In this document: in pieces, positions 52,880-61,882 of the stretch | Position numbering within the stretch: the stretch's first letter is position 1 | How the letters are laid out: every line of letters starts with the position of its first letter | Source: Desulfovibrio sp. | GTDB lineage: Bacteria > Desulfobacterota > Desulfovibrionia > Desulfovibrionales > Desulfovibrionaceae | Direction of reading: 5' to 3' | NCBI GenBank assembly: GCA_017528345.1 | Contig: JAFXOX010000004.1 | Span: 1 to 64,000, forward strand | Length of the DNA: 64,000 nt | Program-made: the position numbers and the translations under genes | The notes under the pieces: model-generated | What the model saw: the letters and a program-made list of their open reading frames with translations, nothing else | Told to the model about the DNA's origin: nothing | Databases searched by the model: none

Positions 52880-54514
52880 ATGGCAAAATTACCTACGCCA
52901 CAAATGCTCATGGCCAGCCGTCCCGAGCTTCCCAAGGAGAGCTGGCTTGATATCAAGCCGGAATTTGCTCCGGGTTCGTACTGCTACCCTGAGAAAAAAG
53001 AAACCATGGAGCTTCTGCACATGCCCAATCCGCACGATTGGGACCCCTCAGCAGAAGACTGGAATCTGCCCGAAAACTGGGAACAGATTCTCTGTGACGC
53101 TTTTGAGGAACGCCTGCAAAAGCACCGTTCGCTCAAACTCTTCATGGACATCTGTGTACGCTGCGGCGCCTGCGCCGATAAGTGTCACTTCTTCCTGGGC
53201 ACCAATGATCCCAAGAATATGCCCGTGCTCCGCGCAGAACTTCTGCGTTCCCTCTATCGCCGTGACCATACCATGCTGGGCAAGCTCCTCGGCAAAAAAG
53301 TAGGCGCGCGCGACTGGGATAAGAGCGTTGTCAAGGAACTGTTCTACTATGCCTATCAGTGTACCGAATGCCGTAGATGCTCGCTCTTCTGCCCCTATGG
53401 TATCGACACGGCTGAAATCACAGCTATCGTCCGCGAGCTGATGCATGAAGTCGGTCTTGGCACCCACTGGATCATGGATCCTGTGAAAAACTGCAGCTTC
53501 ACCGGCAATCATCTGGGCATTAAGCCCCATTCCTTCAAGGAAATCGTGGAAATGCTTGCCGACGACTGCGAAACAGTCACCGGCATCCGGCCCAAGACCC
53601 CCTTCAATGAAAAGGGCCACGAAATCCTCTTCATCACCCCCTCAGGTGATGTCTTTGCCGACCCTGGCATCTATACCTTCATGGGCTATCTCCTGCTCTT
53701 CCATGAGCTGGACCTGGACTATACGTTTTCCACCTATGCCTCTGAAGGCGGCAACTTCGGCTCCTTTACCTCGTTCAATATGGCCAAAAAACTCAATGCC
53801 AAAATGTACGCCGAAGCCGAACGCCTTGGCGTCAAATGGATTCTTGGCGGTGAGTGCGGCCATATGTGGCGCGTGGTCAACCAGTATATGGAGACCTATA
53901 ACGGCCCAACGCCTCCCAATATGACCATACCCAAGTCGCCCATCACAGGCACTGTCTTCAAGAATGCCGCGGCAACCAAGATGGTGCATATCACCGAGTT
54001 CACAGCCGACCTCATCCGTCACGGCAAGATCAAGCTTGATCCCAGCCGCAATGACCACATTATCACCACCTTCCACGATTCCTGTAACCCGGCCCGTGCT
54101 ATGGGTCTTCTGGAAGAGCCTCGCTACATTCTCAAACACGTCTGCAATCACTTCGTGGAAATGCCTGAGAACACCATCCGCGAGCAGACCTTCTGCTGCG
54201 GTGCAGGCAGTGGCTTGAACACCGAAGAGATCATGGAACTGAGGATGCGTTCGGGTATGCCCAGAGGCAATGCTCTGCGCTATGTGCAACAGAAATACGG
54301 AGTCAACCATATGGCCTGCTGCTGCGCCATTGACCGGGCAACCCTGCCTCCCCTGGCCAATTACTGGGCTCCCGGCGTCAATGTCAGCGGCATACACGAA
54401 CTTGTGGCCAATGCTCTGGTCATGAAGGGCGAGGCCAAGCGCACCATGGACCTGCGCCAGGAAGATCTGCCCAATGTGGACGCTGACGAGGCAGAGGCTG
54501 AGGAGGGTCGATAG
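52880..54514 (+). CDS. dsrK: Sulfite reduction-associated complex DsrK (HdrD-like Fe-S subunit)
   Basis: 544 residues. Two 4Fe-4S motifs CVRCGACADKC (about 91-101) and CTECRRCSLFC (about 161-171), then two CCG-type domains of the HdrD family: EGGNFGSF ... GGECGHMW near 322 and HDSCNPARAMG near 398 with TFCCGAGSGLN near 438 and MACCCAID near 476. These hold the special Fe-S cluster thought to reduce the DsrC trisulfide during sulfite reduction. Faces the cytoplasm and docks to DsrM. AAGGAG is upstream and the stop abuts the dsrJ start. Confidence 0.97.
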   Translation: MAKLPTPQMLMASRPELPKESWLDIKPEFAPGSYCYPEKKETMELLHMPNPHDWDPSAEDWNLPENWEQILCDAFEERLQKHRSLKLFMDICVRCGACADKCHFFLGTNDPKNMPVLRAELLRSLYRRDHTMLGKLLGKKVGARDWDKSVVKELFYYAYQCTECRRCSLFCPYGIDTAEITAIVRELMHEVGLGTHWIMDPVKNCSFTGNHLGIKPHSFKEIVEMLADDCETVTGIRPKTPFNEKGHEILFITPSGDVFADPGIYTFMGYLLLFHELDLDYTFSTYASEGGNFGSFTSFNMAKKLNAKMYAEAERLGVKWILGGECGHMWRVVNQYMETYNGPTPPNMTIPKSPITGTVFKNAAATKMVHITEFTADLIRHGKIKLDPSRNDHIITTFHDSCNPARAMGLLEEPRYILKHVCNHFVEMPENTIREQTFCCGAGSGLNTEEIMELRMRSGMPRGNALRYVQQKYGVNHMACCCAIDRATLPPLANYWAPGVNVSGIHELVANALVMKGEAKRTMDLRQEDLPNVDADEAEAEEGR

Positions 54515-54892
54515 ATGTATAACAAAAAAGCAGTATGTATCGGCATAGTGATCCTTGTCGCCCTGCTCAGCTCGCCCTTCTGGGTCGGCCTGTTTGGCAC
54601 GGATTACAAGGAGACCGGGGTTGTCAAGCCCAATCAGGATGCCTGCGTGGAAGATGCTGCGTTCATGCGTGCTCAGCATATGCGCCTGCTCAATGAGTGG
54701 CGAGATCAGGCTCTGCGCAATGAAAATCGCACCTATGTCGCGGCAAACGGCAAGAAGTGGGAAATCAGTCTGCAGAATACCTGCATGAAGTGCCACACCA
54801 ACTACGCCGGTTTCTGCCAGAAGTGCCATTTGTCCAACAGCGTTAGCCCCTATTGCTGGACGTGCCACATTATTCCCACGGAGGGCAAGTGA
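54515..54892 (+). CDS. dsrJ: Triheme cytochrome c DsrJ
   Basis: 125 residues. An uncleaved-type N-terminal hydrophobic anchor (AVCIGIVILVALLSSPFWVGLFG) leads to a periplasmic domain with three CxxCH heme sites close together: CMKCH, CQKCH and CWTCH between about residues 89 and 120. Cys at about 46 in NQDACVEDAAF fits the unusual His/Cys heme ligand known for DsrJ. It follows dsrK with no gap and overlaps dsrO by one base. Confidence 0.96.
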   Translation: MYNKKAVCIGIVILVALLSSPFWVGLFGTDYKETGVVKPNQDACVEDAAFMRAQHMRLLNEWRDQALRNENRTYVAANGKKWEISLQNTCMKCHTNYAGFCQKCHLSNSVSPYCWTCHIIPTEGK

Positions 54893-55677
54893 TGAACACG
54901 AACAGAAGAAAATTTCTGAAAGTGGCCGGTCTTTCGGCCTTTGCCCTGAGCAGTGGCCTTGCTGGCCTGGGAATGACAACTGAGGCATGTGCCCAGCTTG
55001 CCCCGGGTAAATATGGTCACGGCGACAAAACAGCACATGCCAAACGCTGGGCCATGGTTATTGACACCCGTCAGTTCAGAAGTGCCGAAGACTACAAGCC
55101 GCTGATCCGTGCCTGTCACGAGGCCCACAATGTGCCTGACATTCCGGACAACAAGAATATCAAATGGATGTGGCTCGACAGCTTTGAGCATGTCTTTCCC
55201 GATGATATGAACGAGCACATGAGCCAGCGCATCAAGGATTCGGTCTATCCGCTGCTCTGCAACCACTGCACCAATCCTCCCTGTGTGCGTGTCTGCCCGA
55301 CTCAGGCCACCTATAAAATGGCCGATGGCATTGTGGCCATGGACTACCACCGCTGCATTGGCTGCCGTTTCTGTATGGCCGGCTGTCCTTACGGGGCTCG
55401 TTCCTTCAACTTCTATGATCCCCGTCTCTATCTGCCCAAGCCCACCAATCCGCGTTTCCCCACACGGATGATCGGTGTTGTGGAAAAATGCACCTTCTGT
55501 GCCGAACGCCTGGCCCAGGGACTGATGCCCGCCTGCGTGGAAGCCTCCAAGGGCAAGATTCTCTTTGGCGACCTGGAAGATCCTGAATCTTCCGTGCGCA
55601 AGGCTCTGGCCGAAAACTACAGCATTCGCCGTAAGCCCAATCTTGGCACACAGCCCGGCGTCTACTATCTCATCTAG
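54892..55677 (+). CDS. dsrO: Periplasmic ferredoxin-like subunit DsrO
   Basis: 261 residues from the ATG at 54892 (TGATG overlap with dsrJ). Twin-arginine signal NTNRRKFLKVAGLSAFAL at the start, so it is exported folded. Four 4Fe-4S cysteine groups can be seen: the pair CNHCTNPPCVRVC near 123, CIGCRFCMAGC near 155, CTFCAERLAQGLMPAC near 202, of the DmsB/NrfC type, plus the partner cysteines. It carries electrons between DsrJ and DsrP in the periplasm. Confidence 0.96.
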   Translation: MNTNRRKFLKVAGLSAFALSSGLAGLGMTTEACAQLAPGKYGHGDKTAHAKRWAMVIDTRQFRSAEDYKPLIRACHEAHNVPDIPDNKNIKWMWLDSFEHVFPDDMNEHMSQRIKDSVYPLLCNHCTNPPCVRVCPTQATYKMADGIVAMDYHRCIGCRFCMAGCPYGARSFNFYDPRLYLPKPTNPRFPTRMIGVVEKCTFCAERLAQGLMPACVEASKGKILFGDLEDPESSVRKALAENYSIRRKPNLGTQPGVYYLI

Positions 55678-55688
55678 GGGAGTCTGCC

Positions 55689-56855
55689 ATGCTTGAAAAA
55701 TTATTGACTGGACCCAAACGCTACTATCTGTGGCTGTTGTTTTTGCTGTGTGTCATCGGTCTGTGTGCACTGGCCTACTGCGTACAGGTGATGACAGGCT
55801 TAGGCGTGACAGGCATGAACCGCGACGTCTCGTGGGGCCTGTATATTTCGCAGTTCACCTATTTCGTGGGTGTGGCCGCTTCAGCCGTCATGCTCGTTCT
55901 GCCTGCCTATTTCCATCACTATGTGAAATTCAAGCGCATGATCATCTTTGGTGAGTTCATGGCTGTGGCAGCGGTGTGCATGTGCGCGCTCTTCATCGTC
56001 GTGGACCTTGGCCAGCCCCACCGCATGGCCAATGTCATGCTTCATCCCACACCCAATTCCGTGATGTTCTACGATATGATCGTGCTCATCGGTTACCTCT
56101 GCCTGAACATCATTATTGGCTGGGTCACCCTTGAAGCTGAACGCCTGGAAGTTGCTCCGCCCAAGTGGATCAAGCCCCTGGTCTATCTCTCCATCATCTG
56201 GGCCTTCTCCATCCACACGGTCACAGCCTTCCTCTACGCGGGTATTCCTGGTCGTCACTACTGGCTGACGGCCATTATGGCTGCGCGCTTCCTGTCTTCA
56301 GCGTTCTGCTCAGGTCCTGCCATTCTCCTGCTTCTGCTCTTCATCGTGCGCAGGCTGACAGGCTTTGACCCCGGGCGTGATGCCATCAAGACACTGGCGA
56401 CGATCATTGTCTACGCCATGTGCATCAATGTCTTCTTCTATCTGCTTGAAATCTTCACCTCGTTCTACAGCAATATTCCCGGCCACATGGAACCGATCAT
56501 GTTCCTCTTCCAGGGACATGGTGGCCATTTTGCCTGGGTCAGCTACTTTATGTGGGCTGCGGTGATCATGGCCTTTGCTTCCCTTGCCATTCTCATTCCT
56601 CCGCAGACCCGTACCGGCAAGTACCTTCCCCACGCGCTGATTATGCTCGTGCTTGCGAGCTGGATCGACAAGGGCCTTGGACTGCTCATCGGTGGTTTCA
56701 CCCCCAATATGTATGAAACCATCACCCCCTATATGCCCACAGGCATTGAAATCACAGTTGCCATTGGCGTCTACGCCATAGGAGCCCTTGTGCTTTCCCT
56801 GCTCTGGAAGATTGCCCTGGGCGTCAAGCGTGATGTGAACAATTTCTGCGATTAA
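55689..56855 (+). CDS. dsrP: NrfD-family membrane subunit DsrP
   Basis: 388 residues, about ten hydrophobic helices, of the NrfD/PsrC quinone-interacting family. VSWGLYISQFTYFVGVAASAVMLVLPAYF near 40, DLGQPHRMANVMLHPTPNSVMFYDM near 103 and GGFTPNMYETITPYMPTGIEI near 335 are typical. It exchanges electrons with menaquinone on behalf of DsrO/DsrJ. Last gene of the operon; a terminator follows. Confidence 0.96.
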   Translation: MLEKLLTGPKRYYLWLLFLLCVIGLCALAYCVQVMTGLGVTGMNRDVSWGLYISQFTYFVGVAASAVMLVLPAYFHHYVKFKRMIIFGEFMAVAAVCMCALFIVVDLGQPHRMANVMLHPTPNSVMFYDMIVLIGYLCLNIIIGWVTLEAERLEVAPPKWIKPLVYLSIIWAFSIHTVTAFLYAGIPGRHYWLTAIMAARFLSSAFCSGPAILLLLLFIVRRLTGFDPGRDAIKTLATIIVYAMCINVFFYLLEIFTSFYSNIPGHMEPIMFLFQGHGGHFAWVSYFMWAAVIMAFASLAILIPPQTRTGKYLPHALIMLVLASWIDKGLGLLIGGFTPNMYETITPYMPTGIEITVAIGVYAIGALVLSLLWKIALGVKRDVNNFCD

Positions 56856-56873
56856 AAAAGCCTTCGTTTTCTC

Positions 56874-56904
56874 AAAAAAGCCCTGCTCATGCAGGGCTTT
56901 TTTT
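56874..56904 (+). terminator. Terminator of the dsr operon
   Basis: Perfect stem AAAAAAGCCCTGC / GCAGGGCTTTTTT with a TCAT loop, ending in seven T residues. Confidence 0.95.
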
Positions 56905-56910
56905 GTTGTC

Positions 56911-56938
56911 TTGACTTTCTGCCGGGCTTGGGTAATCT
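56911..56938 (+). promoter_or_regulatory. Promoter of the HD-domain gene and rlmN
   Basis: TTGACT (56911-56916), 16-base spacer, TAATCT (56933-56938). Start near 56945, about 14 bases before the ATG at 56959. It directly follows the dsr terminator. Confidence 0.65.
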
Positions 56939-56958
56939 CTTTGGCAAAGGGAGGAATT

Positions 56959-58311
56959 ATGCACGAGCAACTCAAAGCCGCTCTCTCAATCTGTAAAAAT
57001 CTGCAGCGTAATGGCTATGAAGCCCACGTCATCAATCCTCCCCTGCAGGATTCGCTTCTGTCGCAAATGGCAAAGCCTGCCGTTGATATCGCCTGCGAGC
57101 CCGGAGTTGAAAGACTGAGTAAACTCTATCCGCACCTTAGCAAAGCCCAGGAAAGTGACCCCTTCTTCGCCTATCTTGAAGAAAATGACACGACATTCCG
57201 CTTCTATGGGCTGGAAATGAGTGAAGCAAGTCAGCCCGAGATCTCCATTCTGCGCATCACCCCCACCATTGTTTCCGCCATGAATGAGCGCGATCGCAAA
57301 AATCTCGCCATTGGCAGTTTTTGTGATCCGGCATCGCAGAAAGACGCCTATGCCGGCTTTGATCTCAAAGCCCATAAACCCTCTGAAGCCCCCATCCGCC
57401 TAGTGGGCATTCCTGACGAGACTCTCAGACATAATTATCTGCTTGCCGTGCGCGCCCTGCGCTTTGCCGCCAACTACGACACGGAAATTGAGCCCAATAC
57501 CTGGCTTGCCATCATCCGTTCCTCTGGTCGCGTGCTCGACTATGTACCGGCCAGAGATATCATGGAAGAATGGCGCAAAGTTGCCGCCGAAAGCATGCAC
57601 CGTTTTGTGCGCCTGATGTATGACGCCCATATTTTGCAGGGACTCATTCCCGAAGTAGCCGCGCTCTCCAGTATTCCCCAGCAGAACTACGGCGATGAAG
57701 GCGACAGTACCGTCAATGTCTTTGAGCATACGCTTGAGTGCATGCGCTTCTACACCGAGGAAGAATTCCACTACGACTGGCTGGGGACCATGGCCATGCT
57801 CTTCCACGACGTGGGCAAGCTCTTCACCTGTGAGTACTTTGACGAGGGCTACACCTTCTTCCAGCACCACCGCGTGGGCGCTAAAGTGACGCGCAAGATT
57901 CTGCAGCGTCTGCACTTTGACTATGAGGATATCGACCTCATCTGCCATCTTGTCGCCAATCACATGCGTTTCCATTTCATGCTCACCGATCGCGGTATCC
58001 GCCGTTTCAAGTCCCTTGATGAGTATCCACGGCTCATCGCCATGGCCAAGGCCGATCTCAAGTCCCGCGAGGACAAGTTCACCTCCTTCAACCACAATAT
58101 GAAATATCTTGCCCGCGCTGAGACGCCCGAGCAGATGCTTGAGCCGCTTTTGAACGGCAATGAGATCATGAAAGAGATCAATCTTGCCCCAGGCCCTCTT
58201 GTTGGCAGCATCCGTGACGCGCTTCTCAAGGCCCAAATCGCTGGCGAGGTCTCCGACCATGACAGTGCCATTGCCTTTGTTAAGCGTTATGCCGACTCTC
58301 TCAATAGCTGA
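56959..58311 (+). CDS. HD-domain phosphohydrolase with a degenerate tRNA-nucleotidyltransferase-like half
   Basis: 450 residues from the ATG at 56959 (GGGAGG upstream). The layout is that of CCA-adding enzymes/PcnB with HD domain: an N-terminal part NGYEAHVINPPLQDSLL, AVDIACEPGVERLSKLYP; the linker LRHNYLLAVRALRFAANYDTEIEPNTW near 165-190; and an HD domain with VFEHTLECMRF and MLFHDVGKLF near 255-295. The GG(xV)RD motif and the first Asp of DxD needed for nucleotide transfer are replaced (INPPLQD, AVD), so the transferase half looks dead while the HD metal site is kept. It overlaps rlmN by one base. Confidence 0.8.
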   Translation: MHEQLKAALSICKNLQRNGYEAHVINPPLQDSLLSQMAKPAVDIACEPGVERLSKLYPHLSKAQESDPFFAYLEENDTTFRFYGLEMSEASQPEISILRITPTIVSAMNERDRKNLAIGSFCDPASQKDAYAGFDLKAHKPSEAPIRLVGIPDETLRHNYLLAVRALRFAANYDTEIEPNTWLAIIRSSGRVLDYVPARDIMEEWRKVAAESMHRFVRLMYDAHILQGLIPEVAALSSIPQQNYGDEGDSTVNVFEHTLECMRFYTEEEFHYDWLGTMAMLFHDVGKLFTCEYFDEGYTFFQHHRVGAKVTRKILQRLHFDYEDIDLICHLVANHMRFHFMLTDRGIRRFKSLDEYPRLIAMAKADLKSREDKFTSFNHNMKYLARAETPEQMLEPLLNGNEIMKEINLAPGPLVGSIRDALLKAQIAGEVSDHDSAIAFVKRYADSLNS

Positions 58312-59363
58312 TGCAGGATCTTCTTGAGTTCAACCAGGCGGAGCTTGCCCAGTGGATACACAGTGAGCTCGGCGAAAAGCCTTTTCGGGCGCGGCAGATT
58401 TTCCAGTGGGTCTGGCAAAAACTTGCCCGAGACTTTGCGGTGATGAGCAATGTCTCGCTATCTACCCGTGCACGTCTTGCGCAAAAAGCGGCTCTTGCCT
58501 GGCCGGACATTGTTACCATCCAAAAAAGTAAGGATGGCACAACGAAATTTCTTCTTGCCTTCCACGACGGTGCCCGCGTGGAAACGGTGCTGATTCCTTC
58601 TGAAGACCATGAAGGCCGCATCCGCTGGACACAGTGCCTTTCCTCCCAAATCGGCTGTCCCATGGCCTGTACGTTCTGCGCCACAGGTCAATCCGGTTTT
58701 ACCCGCAATATGACCTGCGGTGAGATCGCAAGCCAGGTACTCATTGGCCGGGAATATCTACAGGATACCCGCCCCGATCACCCCATTCTGCGCAATCTCG
58801 TCTTTATGGGCATGGGCGAGCCCCTCATGAACTGTGGAGAGCTTGTAAAAGCCCTTACCATTCTCAACGACCCCCATGGTCTTGCCTTTTCCCCTCGCAG
58901 AGTTACGGTTTCCACCTGTGGCATCAAAGAGGGGATTGCCAAGCTTGGTGAGAGTGGGCAGTGCTATCTTGCCATTTCTCTCCATGCCCCCAATCAACGC
59001 ATCCGCGAGCAGATCATGCCGCGCGCGGCAAAGCTTCCCCTTGAGGAGCTCCTTGCCGCTTTACGCCGCTATCCCCTCAAAACGCGAGAGCACATCACCT
59101 TTGAATATCTGCTTCTGCGCGATGTCAATGATTCCCCCGAGCAGGCCCACGAACTTGCCAAAGTCGTGCGCAGCGTTCGCGGCAAGCTCAATCTCATTGT
59201 CTATAATGCCACAGACGGTCCCTATCAGGCACCTTCGCCAGAACGCGTGCTCGCCTTTGAAAAAGCCCTCTGGAGCCATCATCTCACAGCCATTGTCCGC
59301 CAGAGCAAGGGCCAGGATATTGATGCCGCCTGCGGGCAACTCAAAGCACGCTTTGAGAAGTGA
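58311..59363 (+). CDS. rlmN: 23S rRNA (adenine-2503-C2)/tRNA (adenine-37-C2)-methyltransferase RlmN
   Basis: 350-residue radical-SAM methylase that modifies A2503 of 23S rRNA and A37 of some tRNAs. CxxxCxxC cluster motif CPMACTFC near 117-124, MGMGEPLMN near 165, the VSTCGI catalytic region near 202 and the SLHAPNQRIREQIMP segment near 225. The C-terminal catalytic Cys (IDAACGQLKARF, about 341) is present. TGATG overlap with the HD gene. Confidence 0.97.
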   Translation: MQDLLEFNQAELAQWIHSELGEKPFRARQIFQWVWQKLARDFAVMSNVSLSTRARLAQKAALAWPDIVTIQKSKDGTTKFLLAFHDGARVETVLIPSEDHEGRIRWTQCLSSQIGCPMACTFCATGQSGFTRNMTCGEIASQVLIGREYLQDTRPDHPILRNLVFMGMGEPLMNCGELVKALTILNDPHGLAFSPRRVTVSTCGIKEGIAKLGESGQCYLAISLHAPNQRIREQIMPRAAKLPLEELLAALRRYPLKTREHITFEYLLLRDVNDSPEQAHELAKVVRSVRGKLNLIVYNATDGPYQAPSPERVLAFEKALWSHHLTAIVRQSKGQDIDAACGQLKARFEK

Positions 59364-59415
59364 TGGACGTGGCTCGCAACATGGCAGGCAGGACCTGCAG
59401 ACAGTGGTGCTAGCC

Positions 59416-60300
59416 ATGCGCATTGCCCTTCTTGCAACGCTTTGCTTAACGCTTTTTGCGGCCAATTCGCTCTTCTGCCGAGCAGCACTCGTAGCGCATG
59501 CGCTTCCCCCCTGGCAATATACGGTCACACGCGGCCTCTCAGCTGCGGCCATGCTCGTCCTCCTCGCCCTTTGCCACTTGCCCCCCAAACATCGTTTTGA
59601 CGTGTTCCAAAGGGCCCTTGCCGAGAGCTCGTGGAAAGCTTCGCTTTCTCTCTTGGGGTACATGGCCTGTTTTTCCTTAAGCTATGTCAACATGCAGGCT
59701 GCCATGGGGACCCTCATCTTCAATGCCTGTATCCAGATAGCCATGCTTGGCTATGGCCTTTGGCATGGCGCCAGACTCAATCCCTGGCAAATCTGTGGTC
59801 TTGCCATTGTGGTCGCAGGGCTTTTATGGCTCTGTCTTCCACAGGTAGAAGGAGCGCCCCCGCTTGACGCCACACTCTTTGCCGTAGGCGTTGGGCTTTT
59901 CTGGGGAGCCTATACCCTTTGTGGCCGTAAGGCCCACGATGCCATCCTTGCCACTGCCGGCAATTTCTTTCGCTGCGTGCCCATTCTTGTTGTCATTGGC
60001 CTTGCAAGCTTTACGACCAATCCAGCCGCAGATCCCATGGGGCTTGTCCATGCCCTTTGTGCGGGAGCCCTGGCAACAGCCTTAGGCTATGTGCTCTGGT
60101 ACCGCGTGGTTCCCAAAATGAGCCTTGTCAATGGCTCCATTATTCAGCTTGCTGTCCCCATCATCACAGCCATCCTTGCCGTTTTTACCCTCAATGAGCC
60201 CATTACCTGGCATCTCACGCTCTCTTCAGGCTGCATTTTGGGAGGCATTGCTCTGTGCATTCTTTCAGGTCATCCCAAGGATCTGCCAAAAAGCACCTAG
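59416..60300 (+). CDS. EamA/DMT-superfamily transporter
   Basis: 294 residues with about ten hydrophobic helices in two EamA-type halves. ALPPWQYTVTRGLSAAAMLVLLALC near 28 and FNACIQIAMLGYGLWHGARLNPWQICGLAIVVAGLL near 100 mark the first half; GALATALGYVLWYRVVPKMSLVNGSIIQLAVPIITAILAVFTLNEPITW near 215-265 marks the second. Substrate unknown (metabolite or amino acid exporter in the family). Start uncertain; ATG 59416 has no good ribosome site. The open frame reaching into rlmN is a shadow. Confidence 0.85.
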   Translation: MRIALLATLCLTLFAANSLFCRAALVAHALPPWQYTVTRGLSAAAMLVLLALCHLPPKHRFDVFQRALAESSWKASLSLLGYMACFSLSYVNMQAAMGTLIFNACIQIAMLGYGLWHGARLNPWQICGLAIVVAGLLWLCLPQVEGAPPLDATLFAVGVGLFWGAYTLCGRKAHDAILATAGNFFRCVPILVVIGLASFTTNPAADPMGLVHALCAGALATALGYVLWYRVVPKMSLVNGSIIQLAVPIITAILAVFTLNEPITWHLTLSSGCILGGIALCILSGHPKDLPKST

Positions 60301-60384
60301 GCTACATCGAAAGCATTCAGGCAAAACCTGCAAAAAAACTTCCTTTTTTTTCTGAAAATACGCTGCTTAGCGCGGCCAACAGGG

Positions 60385-60430
60385 CTAAATCACAAAACCC
60401 AGGGAAGATCCTCTGGGTTTTGTGATTTAG
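60385..60430. terminator. Bidirectional terminator between the EamA and flippase genes
   Basis: Perfect 18-bp arms 60385-60402 and 60413-60430 with a 10-base loop. The flippase stop codon lies inside it. No long T-run at the end; GGGTTTTGTGATTT follows the inner GC stem. Confidence 0.82.
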
Positions 60431-61842
60431 CTATTATCGCTCTGCTCGTGCTCAAAGGCAGAAGGTGGCCGCCACTTCCAAAGCAGCCCCAAAAGGGGAA
60501 GCAGTCCCAGTATTTCCGCACATTCTCTGGGGAGATACGGAAGCGTAAGCAGATAAAGGGTAACACTCACAAGTCCAGTCACAAGCATCAAAAGCCACTG
60601 GACGCCACTCATGGGCCGTGCTTTAACCTGAAAGAAACTCACGGTGAGGATGGCAACCCAGACCTTGGTGATGGTAAGGGCGAGCGCACAGCCTGTCAGA
60701 GGTGAGGCCGGAATCAGCCAAAAGCAGCAGATGATATTCACCACAAGGCCGCTCAGATAGAAGAAAAAGAGCAAAACGTGACGCCCCATGCCAATCATGG
60801 CATAGGCGGCAAGATTGTGGAGAAAGGCTGTGGCAAGACATGGGGTAAGCAGGCGTTGGGCTGGGACCGCTGTCTCAAACTGCGTACCGTAAATAAAGGG
60901 GAGAATGCGGTCACTTTCCACACAGATGACAAAAATCACGGGCAGCGCTGCCGCCCAAAGCGAGCGCGCCGTTTGCCCGGCAAGCCGACAGAATTTGACC
61001 TGATTTTCTTTCCAAAGCCTGGCTAAAAGCGGAAAAATCACTTTGCCGAGCAAGGCACCACTCACAAGGGTCGCAAGCCCCTCAACCATCTCCCAGGCGA
61101 CCCCATAGCCGCCCACCTCGGCATCACCCCCATAGCGCTTCAGAAAAATGACATTGATCTTATTATAGAACATGGCGCAGACGGCCATACCGGTGAAGAT
61201 CAGCCCACTCTTCATCTTGCGGACAAGATCCTGAAGCTGGGCCAGGCCAAAACCGTGGAAGGGATTGCGATGGAGGGCAAAGAGGGCAAAGCCAAGACAG
61301 AGGAGGGATTCTATGGGTTTGTAGATAGCAATGACAAGGGGAGAGGCTTTGCAGAGCACACAGGCAATGCCAAAGCCTATGCCAAGCAAAGCCGCTGGAA
61401 TGCGGATGCGCATTTCCACATCCTGCCTGCCTCTTGCCTGACAAAGGGCAAAAAAGGAATCACAGATGGCATCAAGGCCAAATCCTGTAGCGATGAGCAA
61501 GACCATGAGGCGCAATTGCCAACCATAGTCCTGCTGACCCGTGATCGACCAGAGCACACAAAGCACAGGCAAAAGCACACAGGCCTTGAGCCAGCTTACT
61601 TCACCGAGCAGAGCGCGCGGATGCTCTTCGCCGCGGGAAAAGGAGGAGAGCAGATAGTCATTGAGCCCGACATCGACAATGGTCTTGACGAGATACCCAT
61701 AGGTGAGGGCCAGGACAATCTGTCCGAGGATCTCCTGACTGTAGCGGGCAAGGAGAATGGTAAAAATCGTCCAGGAAAGATCGCGCGTCCACTGGGCTCC
61801 AAGAATGTAGCCCAGTCGCTTGGGAATATCCTTAATCTTCAT
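60427..61842 (-). CDS. Polysaccharide flippase (Wzx/MATE-like)
   Basis: 471 residues, 12-14 hydrophobic helices, of the polysaccharide transport (RfbX/Wzx) type: IKDIPKRLGYILGAQWTRDLSWTIFTILLARYSQEILGQIV at the start, VGLNDYLLSSFSRGEE near 58, YNKINVIFLKRYGGDAEVGGYGVAWEMVEGL near 228. It would flip lipid-linked glycans. It is the last gene of a minus-strand set with the HlyD and TolC-type genes upstream (40 bases to the HlyD gene). No glycosyltransferase lies next to it in the window. Confidence 0.85.
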   Translation of the reverse strand: MKIKDIPKRLGYILGAQWTRDLSWTIFTILLARYSQEILGQIVLALTYGYLVKTIVDVGLNDYLLSSFSRGEEHPRALLGEVSWLKACVLLPVLCVLWSITGQQDYGWQLRLMVLLIATGFGLDAICDSFFALCQARGRQDVEMRIRIPAALLGIGFGIACVLCKASPLVIAIYKPIESLLCLGFALFALHRNPFHGFGLAQLQDLVRKMKSGLIFTGMAVCAMFYNKINVIFLKRYGGDAEVGGYGVAWEMVEGLATLVSGALLGKVIFPLLARLWKENQVKFCRLAGQTARSLWAAALPVIFVICVESDRILPFIYGTQFETAVPAQRLLTPCLATAFLHNLAAYAMIGMGRHVLLFFFYLSGLVVNIICCFWLIPASPLTGCALALTITKVWVAILTVSFFQVKARPMSGVQWLLMLVTGLVSVTLYLLTLPYLPRECAEILGLLPLLGLLWKWRPPSAFEHEQSDNS

Positions 61843-61882
61843 AGTGTTCCCTGCCTGTTTTCAGACAGGGGCTTTGTGCGCT

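Noticed and set aside
53642..55036. 464-residue ORF on the minus strand
   Set aside because: Antisense shadow of dsrK and dsrJ, which have clear cofactor motifs on the plus strand.
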